A DNA stretch of 64,000 nt from Alitta virens (lineage: Eukaryota > Annelida > Polychaeta > Phyllodocida > Nereididae), in NCBI GenBank assembly GCA_932294295.1, contig OW028575.1, positions 10,712,558-10,776,557 on the forward strand, read 5' to 3'. The notes beneath the pieces were generated by a model. It searched no databases. It was not told the DNA's origin and saw only the letters and a list, made by a program, of their open reading frames with translations. Positions 10,941 to 22,925 of this stretch are shown here, piece after piece. Numbering within the stretch: the stretch's first letter is position 1; each line of letters starts with the position of its first letter. The position numbers were made by a program, and so were the translations under genes.

Positions 10941-11252
10941 AGCTGGGTGGCTGAATCGTTAAAGCAATGGTCAGTTACATTAACTAGCCCAGCTGAGCAG
11001 TCTTGGGTTCGATCCCGAACCTGAGCACTCTTCATGAGCTACATCTCCGCTGCGTCTGCATATCGGCTGGATGAGATATAATTGGTGTTGCCTTGTACTT
11101 GGTGTCCATGCTGAGACAAATGAAAGACTCCACCCATGGGTAAATAAGTATCATAGTGTCTCCCATGCCTTGTCATCTCATCATGAGGTTTGCCAGTTGT
11201 CATATAAGCTGACTAGAGTTCAGACAAGTAGCGTTGAAACGCTTAAAACAAT
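10941..11252 (+). mobile_element. SINE copy, near full length
   Basis: Best plus-strand copy: head AGCTGGGTGGCTGAATCGTT; box B GGGTTCGATCCC (about 11007); linker CTTCATGAGCTACATC; body GGTGTCCATGCTGAGACAAA, ACCCATGGGTAAATAAG, CATGCCTTGTCATCTCATC; tail GACTAGAGTTCAGAC and GTAGCGTTGAAACG. It defines a family of roughly 300 bp made of a tRNA-related head and an unrelated body. Confidence 0.88.
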
Positions 11253-11389
11253 TAAGCTGCTTCAAGTGCCTGGCAATAACAAACTGATAATCTCCAAAAG
11301 TCCACTAATGACAAGAAGATTTAATTCAATTTCAGAATGCTATGTCATGGAATAAACACAAATACATGCAGTGAAGAGAAAAATACTCC

Positions 11390-11740
11390 ATGGAAAAATA
11401 AAATTAGCTCGCTTCACAAAGCTTACATTTCACTGCACTTTTTAAAAGCTGCCACAAACCCATTGATTTAATTTCTTATTACAAGCCAGCCCATGCTGGG
11501 GTAATCTGATTGAGGCAGAACATAAACTATTTTTCTTTCGTGGGGAGGCAAAAAGTCATTTCCATAATGGTATTATCAGGCAATATTCATCAGACTGCAC
11601 AGAGTTGCAATGCAGCTCCCCAGAGCAACGATTATCTGAGAAAATTATCAGGAAATTATTCCATTATCGCGGCTCAGGGAAGAGAAAACCCAGCAGCGAC
11701 TGCTCTGATTGCAGTAGTTCATTAACACCATGTAAATGAA
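11390..11740. other. Non-repetitive block, possible conserved regulatory element
   Basis: No frame looks coding. The block stands out by eye as complex, non-repetitive sequence with repeated AATTATC/GGTATTATCAGG motifs (near 11570 and 11645). Whether it is conserved cannot be told from one sequence. Confidence 0.2.
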
Positions 11741-12263
11741 GGGGCTGCACTTGTTGAAAAAAGCTCCCAACTAGCACCTTATTGTTACAGTGTTACACGT
11801 GTGTCAAAATTGAAACTGCAGTCCTTATGAAATACCTCTTTCTGATGTCATTGAAATTCACAAGATTAAAAAAAAAAAAATGACACACTAGACGTTATAT
11901 ATAGTGTCTTTATTGTAAACTTATACTTATTTAGTTAATTTAAGAAAGCTATATTTTTCTGTATTAACATATACTTCATTGTGAACATGGACTCCAGGCG
12001 CTGACATCATTGTAATTTTCTATATTTAGTGTGGGTTTGTGGGTGGCCCCTTGGCAGCGATGACGTGATCATCTTAGAGGAGTCACCCTGCTCAAAATTT
12101 TATTAAATGTAAATCTCTGTATTTTTAACATGTTTTTGTAATAATAATGGGCAAAATAAATAAATGAACCTGAATCTGAATCTATATAATTATATACTAT
12201 AGATTATAACATAACTTCAAGAAGACGATTACAGGATACTCAAAAAGCCTTCATTAACAGCTA

Positions 12264-12306
12264 CATTAGGCAGATATAATGATGCAATGATAAAGGTCTA
12301 CATGTG
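12264..12306 (-). mobile_element. SINE 3' fragment
   Basis: AGGCAGATATAATGATGCAA resembles the reverse complement of the SINE segment that reads ATCATTACGTCTGCCT in better copies. Confidence 0.35.
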
Positions 12307-12805
12307 TGTGATCTTGAAATCACTCAACTAATATGGACTTCATTCGAACGACCTGCAGCTGAGACCAAAACTAATGCCAGTAGGCAACCAAGCTGGATCG
12401 AGACAGCATCCTTAGTGCATGGTATAGGACAGGAAAATATTTTCTAGTCATATCTATAATGTTCATCTTGATGTCTGCAGCACATCTTGCTGCAATTAAC
12501 CAATGTTTCTAAAAAACCAAATTTTATGTAAAATATGTGATAAATGCATTAGTTTAAAACCATAAACAACAACATCAAATATAGGCTACACTAAATCATA
12601 TGTACATCTCTTCTGAGGAAAGTTGAGTGTATGAACTGTTATATGTTTACATTCATCCCTTAGTCTTCTCTTGGACTTAGGGGGGAATTCCGCCCATTTA
12701 TCTGATAACATCTTCCAACTAAAGAGCCCCAAGGGCTCTACATTGGCCACCCAGGCCCTTTAAATGGCCACCACAGGCTCACAATGGACTTTCATGCACC
12801 AGTCG

Positions 12806-12997
12806 ATAGCTAATGAAGGTCCTGGCGGAGATTGACAAGATCCTGCCATCCTTGTACTTGGTGCCTATGCTGAGGCGAGTACAAGGAAATCCATGGTTAA
12901 AGGTGTGGCGTGGAATCCAAGCCTTATCATTTCTTCATTATATCTGCCTTTGGCGACTGGTCATAAGATTACTATGCTTCAGACCCAGTAGCATGGA
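12806..12997 (+). mobile_element. SINE copy, headless
   Basis: Body match: CTTGTACTTGGTGCCTATGC, TGAGGCGAGTAC, AATCCAAGCCTTATCA, CTGGTCATAAG and TTCAGACCCAGTAGCATGGA. It abuts the GATA/GA microsatellite at 13018. Confidence 0.8.
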
Positions 12998-13017
12998 GCA
13001 TAATAATCTTCGTTACG

Positions 13018-13174
<157 letters not shown>

Positions 13175-13239
13175 ATATGAATGGATTGATGGATGGATTA
13201 TGATAGTGGTCCCAGTCATTGATCATATATTTGATATCC

Positions 13240-14320
13240 ACTTTATTGTTGCAATGAACCTATACTCGGAGTGTCACATAAAAAGTTACACGAAGGTTCA
13301 AATTGACAGGGCGGTAATTTCAAGAAACTGGGATATTAGGTCTGCCTGACATGGCAAACAAGAGAGTGATTGGAGGTTAGAAGGCTGGAGGAATCTGCCA
13401 AACAAGACTTTAATGAGACACAAACCTCTGATTAGGACGCTTCCACATGTCAGCCATGATGACAGCTCAAATTCGTTTCTGCCTCACATCAAAAGCCCAT
13501 TTTGTGAGCATGGAGCAGGCAAATAAAAGTGAAATAAATTGGCATTGCAGGGATTGCTGCAATCAATGTATTCTGTTCACAGCCTGTAGGAAACAGAAAA
13601 TAAATAAAAAAAACAGACCAACAAATCAAGAATGAAAAATATTATTTGCAGAGCAGGTATGAAAGAGCAATCAGAATGCTCAGCCGTGTGCACTTGAATC
13701 AAATTGAGAAAAGGGGCCCAATCAGCAAATGACAGATATCCACAAAAAACTGCTTCATAATCGTAACAGTTGACTTGATTTCATGAAAGCATTCTACTTG
13801 AATTATCCTCTGATTGCATTAAGTCTGCAACGATTGATAAGAGTTTTGTTAAAGGCAAAAGACAATCAGTTCATGATGGACAGCCTCCTCCCTCAAGCCA
13901 TCATTCTGCAATTTCACATCCCACAATTTTCCAAAACCACATAAACATCACAGAAAACAGCATCCCCACCTCACAGAGTACCATTAAATTAATAAAGCAA
14001 CCATCAGGAAAATTCCTTCTACCAATTAGAAATGCTTCTTCGCTTCAGGGGAAATTTGAGAAGTTTTCAGAAATATTCTCACTCGCAATTATGGCCTTTG
14101 TCATGTTTTGTAATGCCACCCATCGATTTTATAAGAAGCAAGAAAATTTCAATGTACACGTCTTAAACATTAACAGCTCTTAAAGTACATGAATCATATT
14201 AGATTCTGGAGATTCTTACTGAAGCTCATGTTACAAGGTGTGGCAAAGCAGCATAGTTTTGTCCAAAAAGGAATATAATTTGGCAGCCATTTTGGTTGAT
14301 GATCAGCATCTTAGGATCTA
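13240..14320. other. Non-coding stretch
   Basis: No recognisable gene or repeat. Short frames have no motif. Confidence 0.4.
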
Positions 14321-14330
14321 ACCTTGGCTG

Positions 14331-14450
14331 GTGTTATCCCTCGCCACCAGTTTGTATCTGGGTAGATGGAGTACCTCAGGGTGTCATCCACTTTGTATAG
14401 GGCTTGATAGACTTGTCAGAATCAAGTGCAGGAGATTTGCAACCGATCTG
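14331..14450 (+). pseudogene. Fossil LINE reverse transcriptase fragment
   Basis: Remains of a non-LTR retrotransposon reverse transcriptase. In one frame 14368-14382 encodes GVPQG followed by VI, the conserved block before the catalytic site. After a deletion and an in-frame stop (TAG at 14398-14400) the same frame gives IDLSES (14407-14424), resembling the usual INDLxES. One frameshift later, RRFATD (14430-14447) sits where the catalytic FADD motif belongs, with one aspartate replaced by threonine. About 23 codons separate the motifs, shorter than usual for the family. The stop, frameshift and lost aspartate make it dead. The LINE clade cannot be told. Short motifs alone support the call, so a chance match is possible. 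Confidence 0.5.
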
Positions 14451-15350
14451 CCACACACACGAAAGACAAGCTGGTGTACTGCAAGGGAGAATAATGCCTC
14501 CTTATCATGCCACACTCTCTTTAACTGCAACTGATTCCACTATCATACAACACAAAGCAATTCTTTATGCTAAAGCCTTTTGAACTGTTGGGAAATTACC
14601 AAAAAGACACATCTAAGTGCTCTGCACGCAGTTTTATTATTACTGTGATTTGTTCCTGTTTTGTGGCGTTTCCATTTTATTTATTTGTAATTAGGTTTTT
14701 GTCAGTTTAGTTAGTACATACGAAACAAATCTATATCAAGCTGTGTGTAATAAAGAATGAGTGTGTTACTCTATAGGTAGTACACTATAACCAGCCTACG
14801 TTTTACAGCTTGTATTGTTTTTATTCAGTTGAGTTGTATCTGGTTTTTATTGTAGAAGTGTGCACAACAAAGGTAAGAATACAATATTGAGTTAAACTCA
14901 AACTCATTATAAATGCACAGCATAGGTGCCATATGTGCCACACAATGACACCATCTTGCTCGTTCACTTGCATTGATTTTGAACTGAACCTTGGACTTCT
15001 TTTTGAGCAGCAAGCCCATTAACCATTAGTCCACCACGAGTAATGAAATAACAATGCTACATCACAACAAACTGAGAGTGACAGAAGCATATAAGCTGCA
15101 TGATTGCTGTCCTTCCACACACAAATGACAGAAGAATTCTTTATGAGGCACAAATGGACACAAGCCTTTGCATGGATGAGCACAATGCAAGAATGCCTGT
15201 AATGATGCCAATTGTGATGTTATCAATAATGCCTACTCATAAAGATGTGGTGCCGCTGTGGACATCGTTTCTTATTTTGAAGTGGTTGCTGTTGTTTTAT
15301 TTTGATGTAATTTTGGAAGTCATTGGTTAGTAGTCAATGGTCACTCATGG

Positions 15351-15900
15351 CAATTTTGATATCCATTCTCAGGTGGTCAGAGTCTTTCTGTGTTGAGCTA
15401 TTAATTATAGATCAGTTATATGATTAGCCTTTGCATTGTAACAATTCTTCGGAGCGGGAATCGAACACTGGTCCTGGGGACTAAAAGCCAGAAAACCATT
15501 GTACCAAATAGTCACTCTATGGTGCGAGGGCCACATTCTGCTCACACCTGGCAGGACGATTACACTAGAGCATATTATGATGTCGTTGTTCGCCAATTTT
15601 GATGTCAACTTTCATGTATATTAGTCAGCTATTGTTAATACTCATGTTCATTGTCAGGTGGTTAGTGCATGTCTGTTCTGAGCTATTATAGAAGAGTTTA
15701 ATATTGTCCCTTACTGGGTAACAGATTTGATGTTAGTTGTGTGTCCATAGCTTGCATTTGATAGTGTTGTCTTTGTCATTTCATCTATGGTCAATGTTTG
15801 ACCTTTTGGATATCAATTTTCCAGCGGTAGCTGATCTTAATGCCAATTTTGATACGGACTGTATTGGCTCATCATGTCCATTCTAGTGGTCAGTATTTAC
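15351..15900. repeat. Degenerate tandem repeat, period about 245 bp
   Basis: CAATTTTGAT recurs at 15351, 15594 and 15844. The first two units share further blocks in order: ATTCTCAGGTGGTCAG with ATTGTCAGGTGGTTAG, and TGTTGAGCTATTA with TTCTGAGCTATTA. The third keeps only part (CATTCTAGTGGTCAG). It is an old local duplication of unknown origin. Confidence 0.55.
15450..15512 (-). other. tRNA-like relic (possible SINE head)
   Basis: On the minus strand it reads GGTACAATGGTTTTCTGGC, then 22 bases later a good box B, GTTCGATTCCCGC. It lies in the first unit of the 245-bp repeat. It is more likely a SINE head from a second family than a working tRNA, because the acceptor and anticodon stems are not convincing. 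Confidence 0.35.
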
Positions 15901-16147
15901 CCAGAAGCTCTTTTGATCGTTGCCTTGGGGCCAGGGAATGAAATAATTCACAGGATGGCCCTCAGGGCTACATTGATTACACGCACCAGGGAAGAACATC
16001 ATTTGTGGAATCGATTAACTTAGAACCCTGGGTCGTAAATCAGACATGACCTGATGACCAGGTCAAGAATGGACAGAGCTGGACAAACCTGGACAAGGGT
16101 CAGCAGTGTTAAAGGACAGAGCATTGCAAAGAGGGCTGATGCTGACA

Positions 16148-16149
16148 TA

Positions 16150-16180
<31 letters not shown>

Positions 16181-16181
16181 G
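16148..16181 (+). repeat. (CTG)n microsatellite
   Basis: About eleven CTG units with one TTG. It gives a poly-leucine run in a short frame that is not a supported gene. Confidence 0.9.
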
Positions 16182-16959
16182 GTATTTGCTTGTTATGCAA
16201 AAATGGAGAATGCGCTCTGTGTGTTATCCAGCTTTGAAACTCTTATCTACAAGTCAAATTGAATTCATTCAGTTGCCGTTGCCTCAGGAGGGACTCCTTA
16301 CTGCACACCGAAGTGACTCCTCTTGGCCTTCTGTTTGCATCTATACACTGCTCGTTGCCCTTTCTTTTCCTATATCATTGTATCAAACTCATAAATCGTA
16401 GATCTATCAATAAATGAAACTGAGAACTGAGTATCCAACGCTGAAGTGCATGTGTGCTGGAATGCAGATTTGCTCATCCAGGGTCTTGTATTGCGGAACA
16501 ATGGAAAACCCCATTTACTCCATATTATTGGAATCTGTTGCCAATAACTGCATACGACATTGTTCCTGTCAGTTCATAATAGGGAATTGGATTAGTAATT
16601 ACAAAATGTTATGGAAATATAGCTGGTAGCTGTACACATAATGAGAGTTAAAGCAATCACGTTCACTCGAACATTAAGTATCCAGAAACATGGTTCTTGC
16701 ACCATTTGTAGACAAAAAAAAAGGTGCATTGTAGCCATTAATGCAGATCTTGGATAGGCTGCCTGGCAATCTGTCCATAAAATGAGAATCGTAGGTGACT
16801 TCTCACTGACAACTTTTCTTATCTGGAGTTTAGTTTTGCACCAAACGCAGTTCTACGTATTTCTTTTCAAAGTCTAGTAGTTATAGGAATCAAAAGTTAA
16901 CTTTCTGCTAAGTCAGTAGAATTTCCAAGTCAGCTATTCTCCTAGTCTTGAAGCTTGGA

Positions 16960-17215
16960 ATCTCTAAGAGGAAGCAGAGGCGTGGGGGCAAGCCGTTCTT
17001 GGCAGACAAAGAGCAAATTAGGGAGGTAGCGAGGCCAGTGCACATGTGAGCGATTTGACAAGGGCAATGTCAGCCTCAAAGACGGATGGCCCCCCTGACC
17101 TCTGTCAAGGTCAAAGAGCCATCAATGTCACTGGCCCATCAGACAGCACAATAGTAAGGGCCAAAGGCTTTAAAGTGGCCACAGCTCCATTAATTGAAGC
17201 TCTGTTACAATTTGC
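16960..17215. promoter_or_regulatory. Complex non-repetitive block with nuclear-receptor-like sites
   Basis: TGACCT at 17096-17101 faces TCAAGGTCA at 17105-17113, an extended half-site of the ERR/SF-1 type. The surrounding 250 bp is non-repetitive and less AT-rich than its flanks. No coding signature is recognised. Confidence 0.25.
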
Positions 17216-17883
17216 AAGTCCAGTAGAACACCGCTGTAAGACCACACCATCATTAAAAACATCCAGTTTTCGAACAATTAAGATAGCCATTTTTTTACCC
17301 AATCTTATTCTTGTCATTGCATTTTACTTTAATATACAGACCATCTGGCCATTAAGGTCAGTAAAATTTACAAAGTGTTTAAGTATTAAGACAAGCCTTA
17401 TCTTGCTGCCAGTGATGTCTTACGTAACAACACAACTTAAATTTCTAACAATCATGCTGGTCATTAGCAATGTAAGACCTGAGTGAGATGTTGGGTGTTT
17501 AACTCACTATAGAATTACACATGTAACCTTACACGTGACAAAACGCTGCCTTATTGTTATGCTATTCCATATCAATATTGTAATACCAGAATTATATTGC
17601 ACCTGCATTGCGTTGGTTCTTGGGCTTCACAGTATGTTGTTGTCTTCCATAAATAACATAAAAAGAAAGATGCAGCGACAATGACATTAACATTTACTTT
17701 AATCAAAATGCTATGACAATGCTCTACGATAGTTAAGAGTATCAACTGAGCAGAACTATTGACAGAATGAGTTTAACACTGTGGTTAATGCAGCACAACA
17801 AATCGTGTGAAAAACAAGTGTTATGACAAGAAAGAACAATAATAGATGAAGGAATAAGATGAAAGGCAGATATGTGTGTAACA

Positions 17884-17942
17884 AGCAACAACAGCAACAA
17901 CAACAGCAACAGCAGCAGCAGCAACAGCAGCAGCAACAGCTG
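17884..17942 (+). repeat. (CAR)n microsatellite
   Basis: About 19 CAA/CAG units, giving a glutamine run in one frame and alanine or leucine runs on the other strand. No surrounding domain supports a polyQ gene. Confidence 0.92.
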
Positions 17943-18674
17943 CTTCAAAGAGATGCAGGGCACAATAGGATGCAGAGAGTGATGTTGCAGGTCCCATCCC
18001 CTGTGGCGGTGTGTCTGCACTGTTGTTCTGCAGTTTATGTTGAAGGGCACTCGTGTGTTTCACAGACCAACAATGTTTTATGTGCTGAAAGCCAGGGTCG
18101 CCCTCCACAGCAATGCACAGGCACTGAGGGGCCCTGCTGTCATTCTGGACACGTCTGAATGGGTAGACCAACCAGCTGAGGTGGCCCCAGCCCCCCTGGC
18201 ACTCAATCCTCCCTTCAGATTCCCTAAGAATCCTTTTTGTAAGTCCTGTAGAATCCTTTAGAAATCCACCAGAAACAGGTGCAAAAGATGCAGACCCAGC
18301 GGAACCAAAATCTGCCCACACTTTATTGGCAGTTAAACAAGGTTCCCTGCCCGACTACCACCATCTGTGGCCATCTGGTGGTAGAGTGCGTCTTGCATAT
18401 CTGATCACCTTTGCAAACTTGAAATCAAAAGATGCCACCAATACGACTACTAGACTACTATATGCCCTGTAGACTGTAGAATGCCTTCAAGTGTTCCACC
18501 CAGGGATCTGAATAGATGCAAATATAAAATCTTATCTCATGTTGTGTTCAAATTGATAATTGTCCCAGAACACGTTTTTCCATCAAAAAACGCATCGATT
18601 ATAAACTTTGACAACGAAGTGTTGCAACACAATTCTTGGCAGAGCACAACAAGATGACAGCGAGCAGAGGAAGT

Positions 18675-18723
18675 AGGTCAGAGGTCAGCGCTGGCCTCGA
18701 TGACCTCTGGTGACCTCTGACCC
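18675..18723. promoter_or_regulatory. Five nuclear-receptor half-sites in 49 bp
   Basis: AGGTCA at 18675-18680 and 18682-18687 form a DR1. On the other strand TGACCT lies at 18701-18706 and 18711-18716, and TGACCC at 18718-18723, giving a DR4-like and a second DR1 arrangement. The outer parts (GGTCAGAGGTCA and TGACCTCTGACC) are perfect inverted copies. Binding is inferred from motif alone. Confidence 0.45.
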
Positions 18724-19405
18724 AAGTTGCGCCATTTGTAATGTACACAAGAGCAATCAGCTTGCGCCAAGAAGATCAGACACCTGTATTTGATGCTCCT
18801 GCTGCTACTGATGCTGCTGCAGAGAACATCACGGGAACATCTGATCAGGGCATCTGGCCACTGCCATCTGATGCTAATCTGCTGACCACCAACTTCTGCT
18901 GGAAACTTGCAGATGGATGTCCAGTAACCAAGTAGTTCTACAACCTTATGTTCTCTGATAGTGAGGTGTTTTTTTTTTTCTTGTCTTTTATCAGTGTCTA
19001 TGTAACTCAGTTGAATTCTGGGTGAAAACAATTAACACAGCCATTACCATTAAAGTTCATGCTTGGCCAATGAATTTTACTAATCTATAAAAGTTAGAAG
19101 TATGAAATGGTATTTATTGACAAATTATTGTTATTAACCACATGACAGTGTTTCCAATGCAATGAATGTGTACATCATGTGTGACATACTGTAAAAGGGT
19201 CAAATTTTAGATGTCTGGTCAAGAATTCCTCAGCTTCACTTGTCAGTAAAAGAGTTAAGCATTCAGCAATCACTGTGCCCACAATCCAAGATCCACCTGA
19301 GTATTACCCAAATCAAGAGCTCGATTGCATTGGCAATGACTGTAGAATGAACATAGAATGAACCATTTGAAGCTATCAAAATGTATTCGCTATAACTGGA
19401 TTCTA

Positions 19406-19545
19406 CATGGCAAAATTTTCTACGTGCGTTTTCCATACGTTTGGATAAACGCATTGTTTTCACCTCATTTTAATTAGGCAAAAACCATGCGTTTTCCATG
19501 CATTTATCCTTCTCCTGGAAAACGCACATGGCACATTTGGCCATG
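19406..19545 (+). mobile_element. Palindromic MITE family C, copy 1 (140 bp)
   Basis: Ends start CATGGCAAAATTTTCTACGT on the left and finish ACATGGCACATTTGGCCATG on the right, with TA on both sides (19404-19405, 19546-19547). GCGTTTTCC recurs inside (CATGCGTTTTCCATGC). It is the same element as 52536-52687 in the opposite orientation. It is non-coding. Confidence 0.85.
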
Positions 19546-19828
19546 TATTGACAGGGTGTTATAGTTGCCCCAGCATAGAATCCATGCACAGGGAACGTGC
19601 ATTTAGTTCGTTGCTATTGTAACAAGCAATGCTAACAATGCCCTGTATTTGGTTATAGTCAGCAGCAGTAATGCTAAAAGTACCATCCCAGAATCGGAAT
19701 AATCGGAGCTGACTATCTGAGGCTAGCCCAATACAATTGACTTGATGAATGGTTTTATAGTCCTGAGCCAGGCATAGCTTAGACGACCTGACACCAGGGG
19801 GCACGTTCCAATTTGCCTAGGGTCTGTG

Positions 19829-19836
19829 TGACGTCA
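19829..19836. promoter_or_regulatory. CRE-type palindrome
   Basis: Perfect TGACGTCA followed 7 bases later by a half-site (TGACG). A 12-base G tract lies at 19900-19911. No gene starts nearby. Confidence 0.25.
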
Positions 19837-19919
19837 CAAAGGTGACGTGGTGATGCTCAATCTGTTTCCTATTGTTGAGTGGAGTAATCCAAGAGTGGAG
19901 GGGGGGGGGGGAGGGGGTG

Positions 19920-22040
19920 TTGCAAGGCAGTTGTTGATTTGGTTTGGACGGATTCATTTGCACTCGCCAGCTCTGTAATCAGACTATCATGCTGCTGTCA
20001 ACTGCTATTAGGATCAGACTCATCTTGTTTGCCCAACACAAAAAAATGCCAGGCCTCCCAGAATCTGTTGTAGCCCCACAGTCACGGAATGCTCAGTTGA
20101 AACACACACGCAGACGGAAAAACGTAGACAGCTATTGTTTTCTTAGTTCGAGTTAACTCCCAACTCCAAACTCAACTTTGATTCACAACTTTTAAATAAT
20201 CATCTCATCCACCAGTCACAAAGTTTCAACAGCATTTTGTCAGGCTTCATTTTCAGTCTAGGAAGCTTGAGTGAAAGTTTTAGACTCTATTCAGCCATGT
20301 CTAATCTGTGGAAAGCATTCGATTTGAAGGCATCAAGCTGACAGACAGCTTCAGTCTGCTTGTCAAACAGCAAAACCTCACCACTGCAAGTCTGCATCTG
20401 AATACCTCTGGGGGATCGAAGTTAATCACTTGCAAGCTAACTTATCTTAGACAATTGTTATGTGGCCACCCAGTTAGCAAAACAAAAAAATATATATATA
20501 AGAACTTAGGAGTCACTCATTTAATTTTCAAAAAGAAACCTCATTTATTTAGTCGCTTGAGAACTAAATTGTTAGTCATGAGTGCAAGCTATCTACTCTT
20601 GTCTCTATGGTCTAACTAGGTAGACCTTTTTGGCTATTCCTAGTCATCCTGTGACCTGTCAAAATGTCTAAGAAAGCAGCTATTTTTACTAACTTTCCAG
20701 TGCATGAGACAAATTCAATTTTATTCTGATTACTCTTCAACGAAACCATTATAGACAGAAAAATGTAGTTTATTCTGTGTTGCCGCCATTTAAATAGAAA
20801 ACTTTTCTGCAGTTAGGGCCAGTAACGGCATCAGGAAAGTATCTAATCTTTCTGTAACACATTGCAGTTTCAGTCTCCAGGCACAGGACCGTGTGAACAC
20901 TGTAGGCAACTTTTGACGTGTAGCCTGAACTCCACTAACTATGTCTTCAGGGGAAATATTTCAGCTCTTCACTTACTTTTATGGCCATTTGAGGATGTCG
21001 GATGGTTATGAGTTGGGCTGGATGAGGGAGACCAGCTTAGCTCCTATATATAACTGCCTTTTCCCAGGAGTGAGACTGATCTTAACTTCACATCACGACT
21101 GATTCGCTGCACCATATTAAAACCACTGGCAGCCAAACAGGCAGCGTCCACAGAACACAGACAACTGTTTTTTTTTATACTTTCTTATTTTAACCCAAAA
21201 GTTGCTCGATGGAGAGAAATTGATTAATTTAACTGATTTCCCTTGAGTGTGAGTTTAACTGGCTGTCTTCAAGTTGAAAATAGTGGATAACTTCTTGCGA
21301 AAACCTTACCATTAAAACCACTAAATGTGGACGAAATAACTAGTTATTTCAATCTAAAGACCAATAAAACTTCCCATTCAAAGTGGTCTAAATGGCGAAG
21401 TTGTGCTATTTTTCAACAAACTGCGCCATCTTAAATAAACGGTCTATTAAGATCAGTCAACTGCTATGATTTAGAAATGGAAAATACTGATACAGTTTGC
21501 TACTTTGAAACATTATAGGAATTCGTTGATTGTTAAAATAACATGCATTTATATCTTGACTTATTTATTCTGCATGATCATCTGTTGCATATACGGTTTA
21601 TGAAATTTGCCCACACACTCCATCACTAGTCGCAGCAAATTAGTTTGTCACACCAAACAGTGTTTGGAGGTCCTGGGACAATTCATGCTCCCCATTATAT
21701 GGTTTATGATGCCTCCAGGGGGTTGCAAACGCCATGTTCCCTGTCAACTGCTCAGGCTGTTAGGCACTTCCTGGAAATATAGCAGCAACAAGGGTATAGG
21801 TCGAGTGATCTAACATAGGCCCTTCACTGCAAAAGAGATGCGTATGAGGGTAAACAGGAGTGTGATAGATACCCAGAAAAGCAGGGCCACAAATAGACGG
21901 CCACAGCCAGAAAATGTACACCCAGTATGGCTTTATAACAGTAGAAACCAGTCTTATGACCACGTCACTATAATAATTGAGTCGTTTTTGCAGTTAAGAC
22001 CACTAAAATTACACAACCCATAGTACACTGTATTGCAACC
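19920..22040. other. Non-coding stretch
   Basis: No gene recognised. Variants of the ATTAAAACCACTAAA string occur near 21310 and 21990, probably relics of an old DNA transposon. Confidence 0.4.
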
Positions 22041-22044
22041 CATG

Positions 22045-22305
22045 GTAGATAGAAGGAAGGATAGATAGAAGGAAGGATAGATAGATAGATAGATAGAAGG
22101 AAGGATAGATAGAAGGATAGATAGATAGATAGAAGGAAGGATAGATAGATAGATAGATAGATAGTTAGATAGATAGTTAGATCGATAGATAGATCGACAG
22201 ATAGATAGATAGATAATTAGATAGATAGATAGATAGAAAGATAGATAGATAGCTGGATATATAGATAGCTAGTTATAAAGTTAGCTAGTTAGGTGGTTAG
22301 ATAAT

Positions 22306-22358
<53 letters not shown>

Positions 22359-22400
22359 TTGATAGATAGATAGATAGTTAGATAGTTAGATGGATAGACA
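22045..22400 (+). repeat. (GATA)n/(GGAA) compound microsatellite
   Basis: About 350 bp of GATA units mixed with GAAGGAAG and TTAGATAG variants. Confidence 0.97.
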
Positions 22401-22795
22401 GTTATGTAAGGATGCTCTTAATTCCAAGGAGCTATTGTATAGAGGATGATATACGGTACAATGAGGACGTGATAGATGTATCACTGTTCGGAGCATCATG
22501 GATTTCTCATTTATCAAAATAACAACACATGGGCTCTATCTCTCTGCTCTTGCAATGCTTATCTAGACTTTCACATGGAAATTTGTAAATATGAGGTGAA
22601 ATGTATTTGAAAGCTGTGCAATAAAGCCTCCAATCACTCACTATCAAATATGCACAATTCTTTGAATTCTGAAAAAACTATAATTATTGTGAGTATTCTA
22701 GTGGTTTTCATGTTCATAAACTACACAATAGTAAATAAGTTTCTGAACTTTCGTGTGATATCCTAAAAGCATGTTCCCCAATCAATCAATCAAGC

Positions 22796-22925
22796 TATCT
22801 ATCTATCTATCTGTCTATCTGTCTGTCTGTCTATCTGTATGACTATCTGTATGAATATCTGTCTATCTATCGATCTGTCTATCTATCTGTCTATCTATCT
22901 ATCTTTGTCTATCTATATATCGATC
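22796..22925 (+). repeat. (CTAT)n/(CTGT)n microsatellite
   Basis: The pyrimidine-rich strand of a GATA-type repeat, opposite in orientation to the array at 22045-22400 and 396 bp away from it. Confidence 0.95.

Noticed and set aside
10941..11020. Functional tRNA gene
   Set aside because: Box A and box B are present, but the sequence belongs to a dispersed SINE family with a non-tRNA body.
17046..17486. 146-codon plus frame
   Set aside because: No recognisable domain. It spans AAGACCAC-type transposon relics and the complex regulatory-looking block.
17859..18158. Polyglutamine protein
   Set aside because: The Q run is a CAR microsatellite, and the downstream residues show no domain.
17821..18321. 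166-codon minus frame
   Set aside because: Non-repetitive in its first two thirds, but no recognisable motif and a run into the same microsatellite. A chance frame in a GC-richer stretch is likelier.
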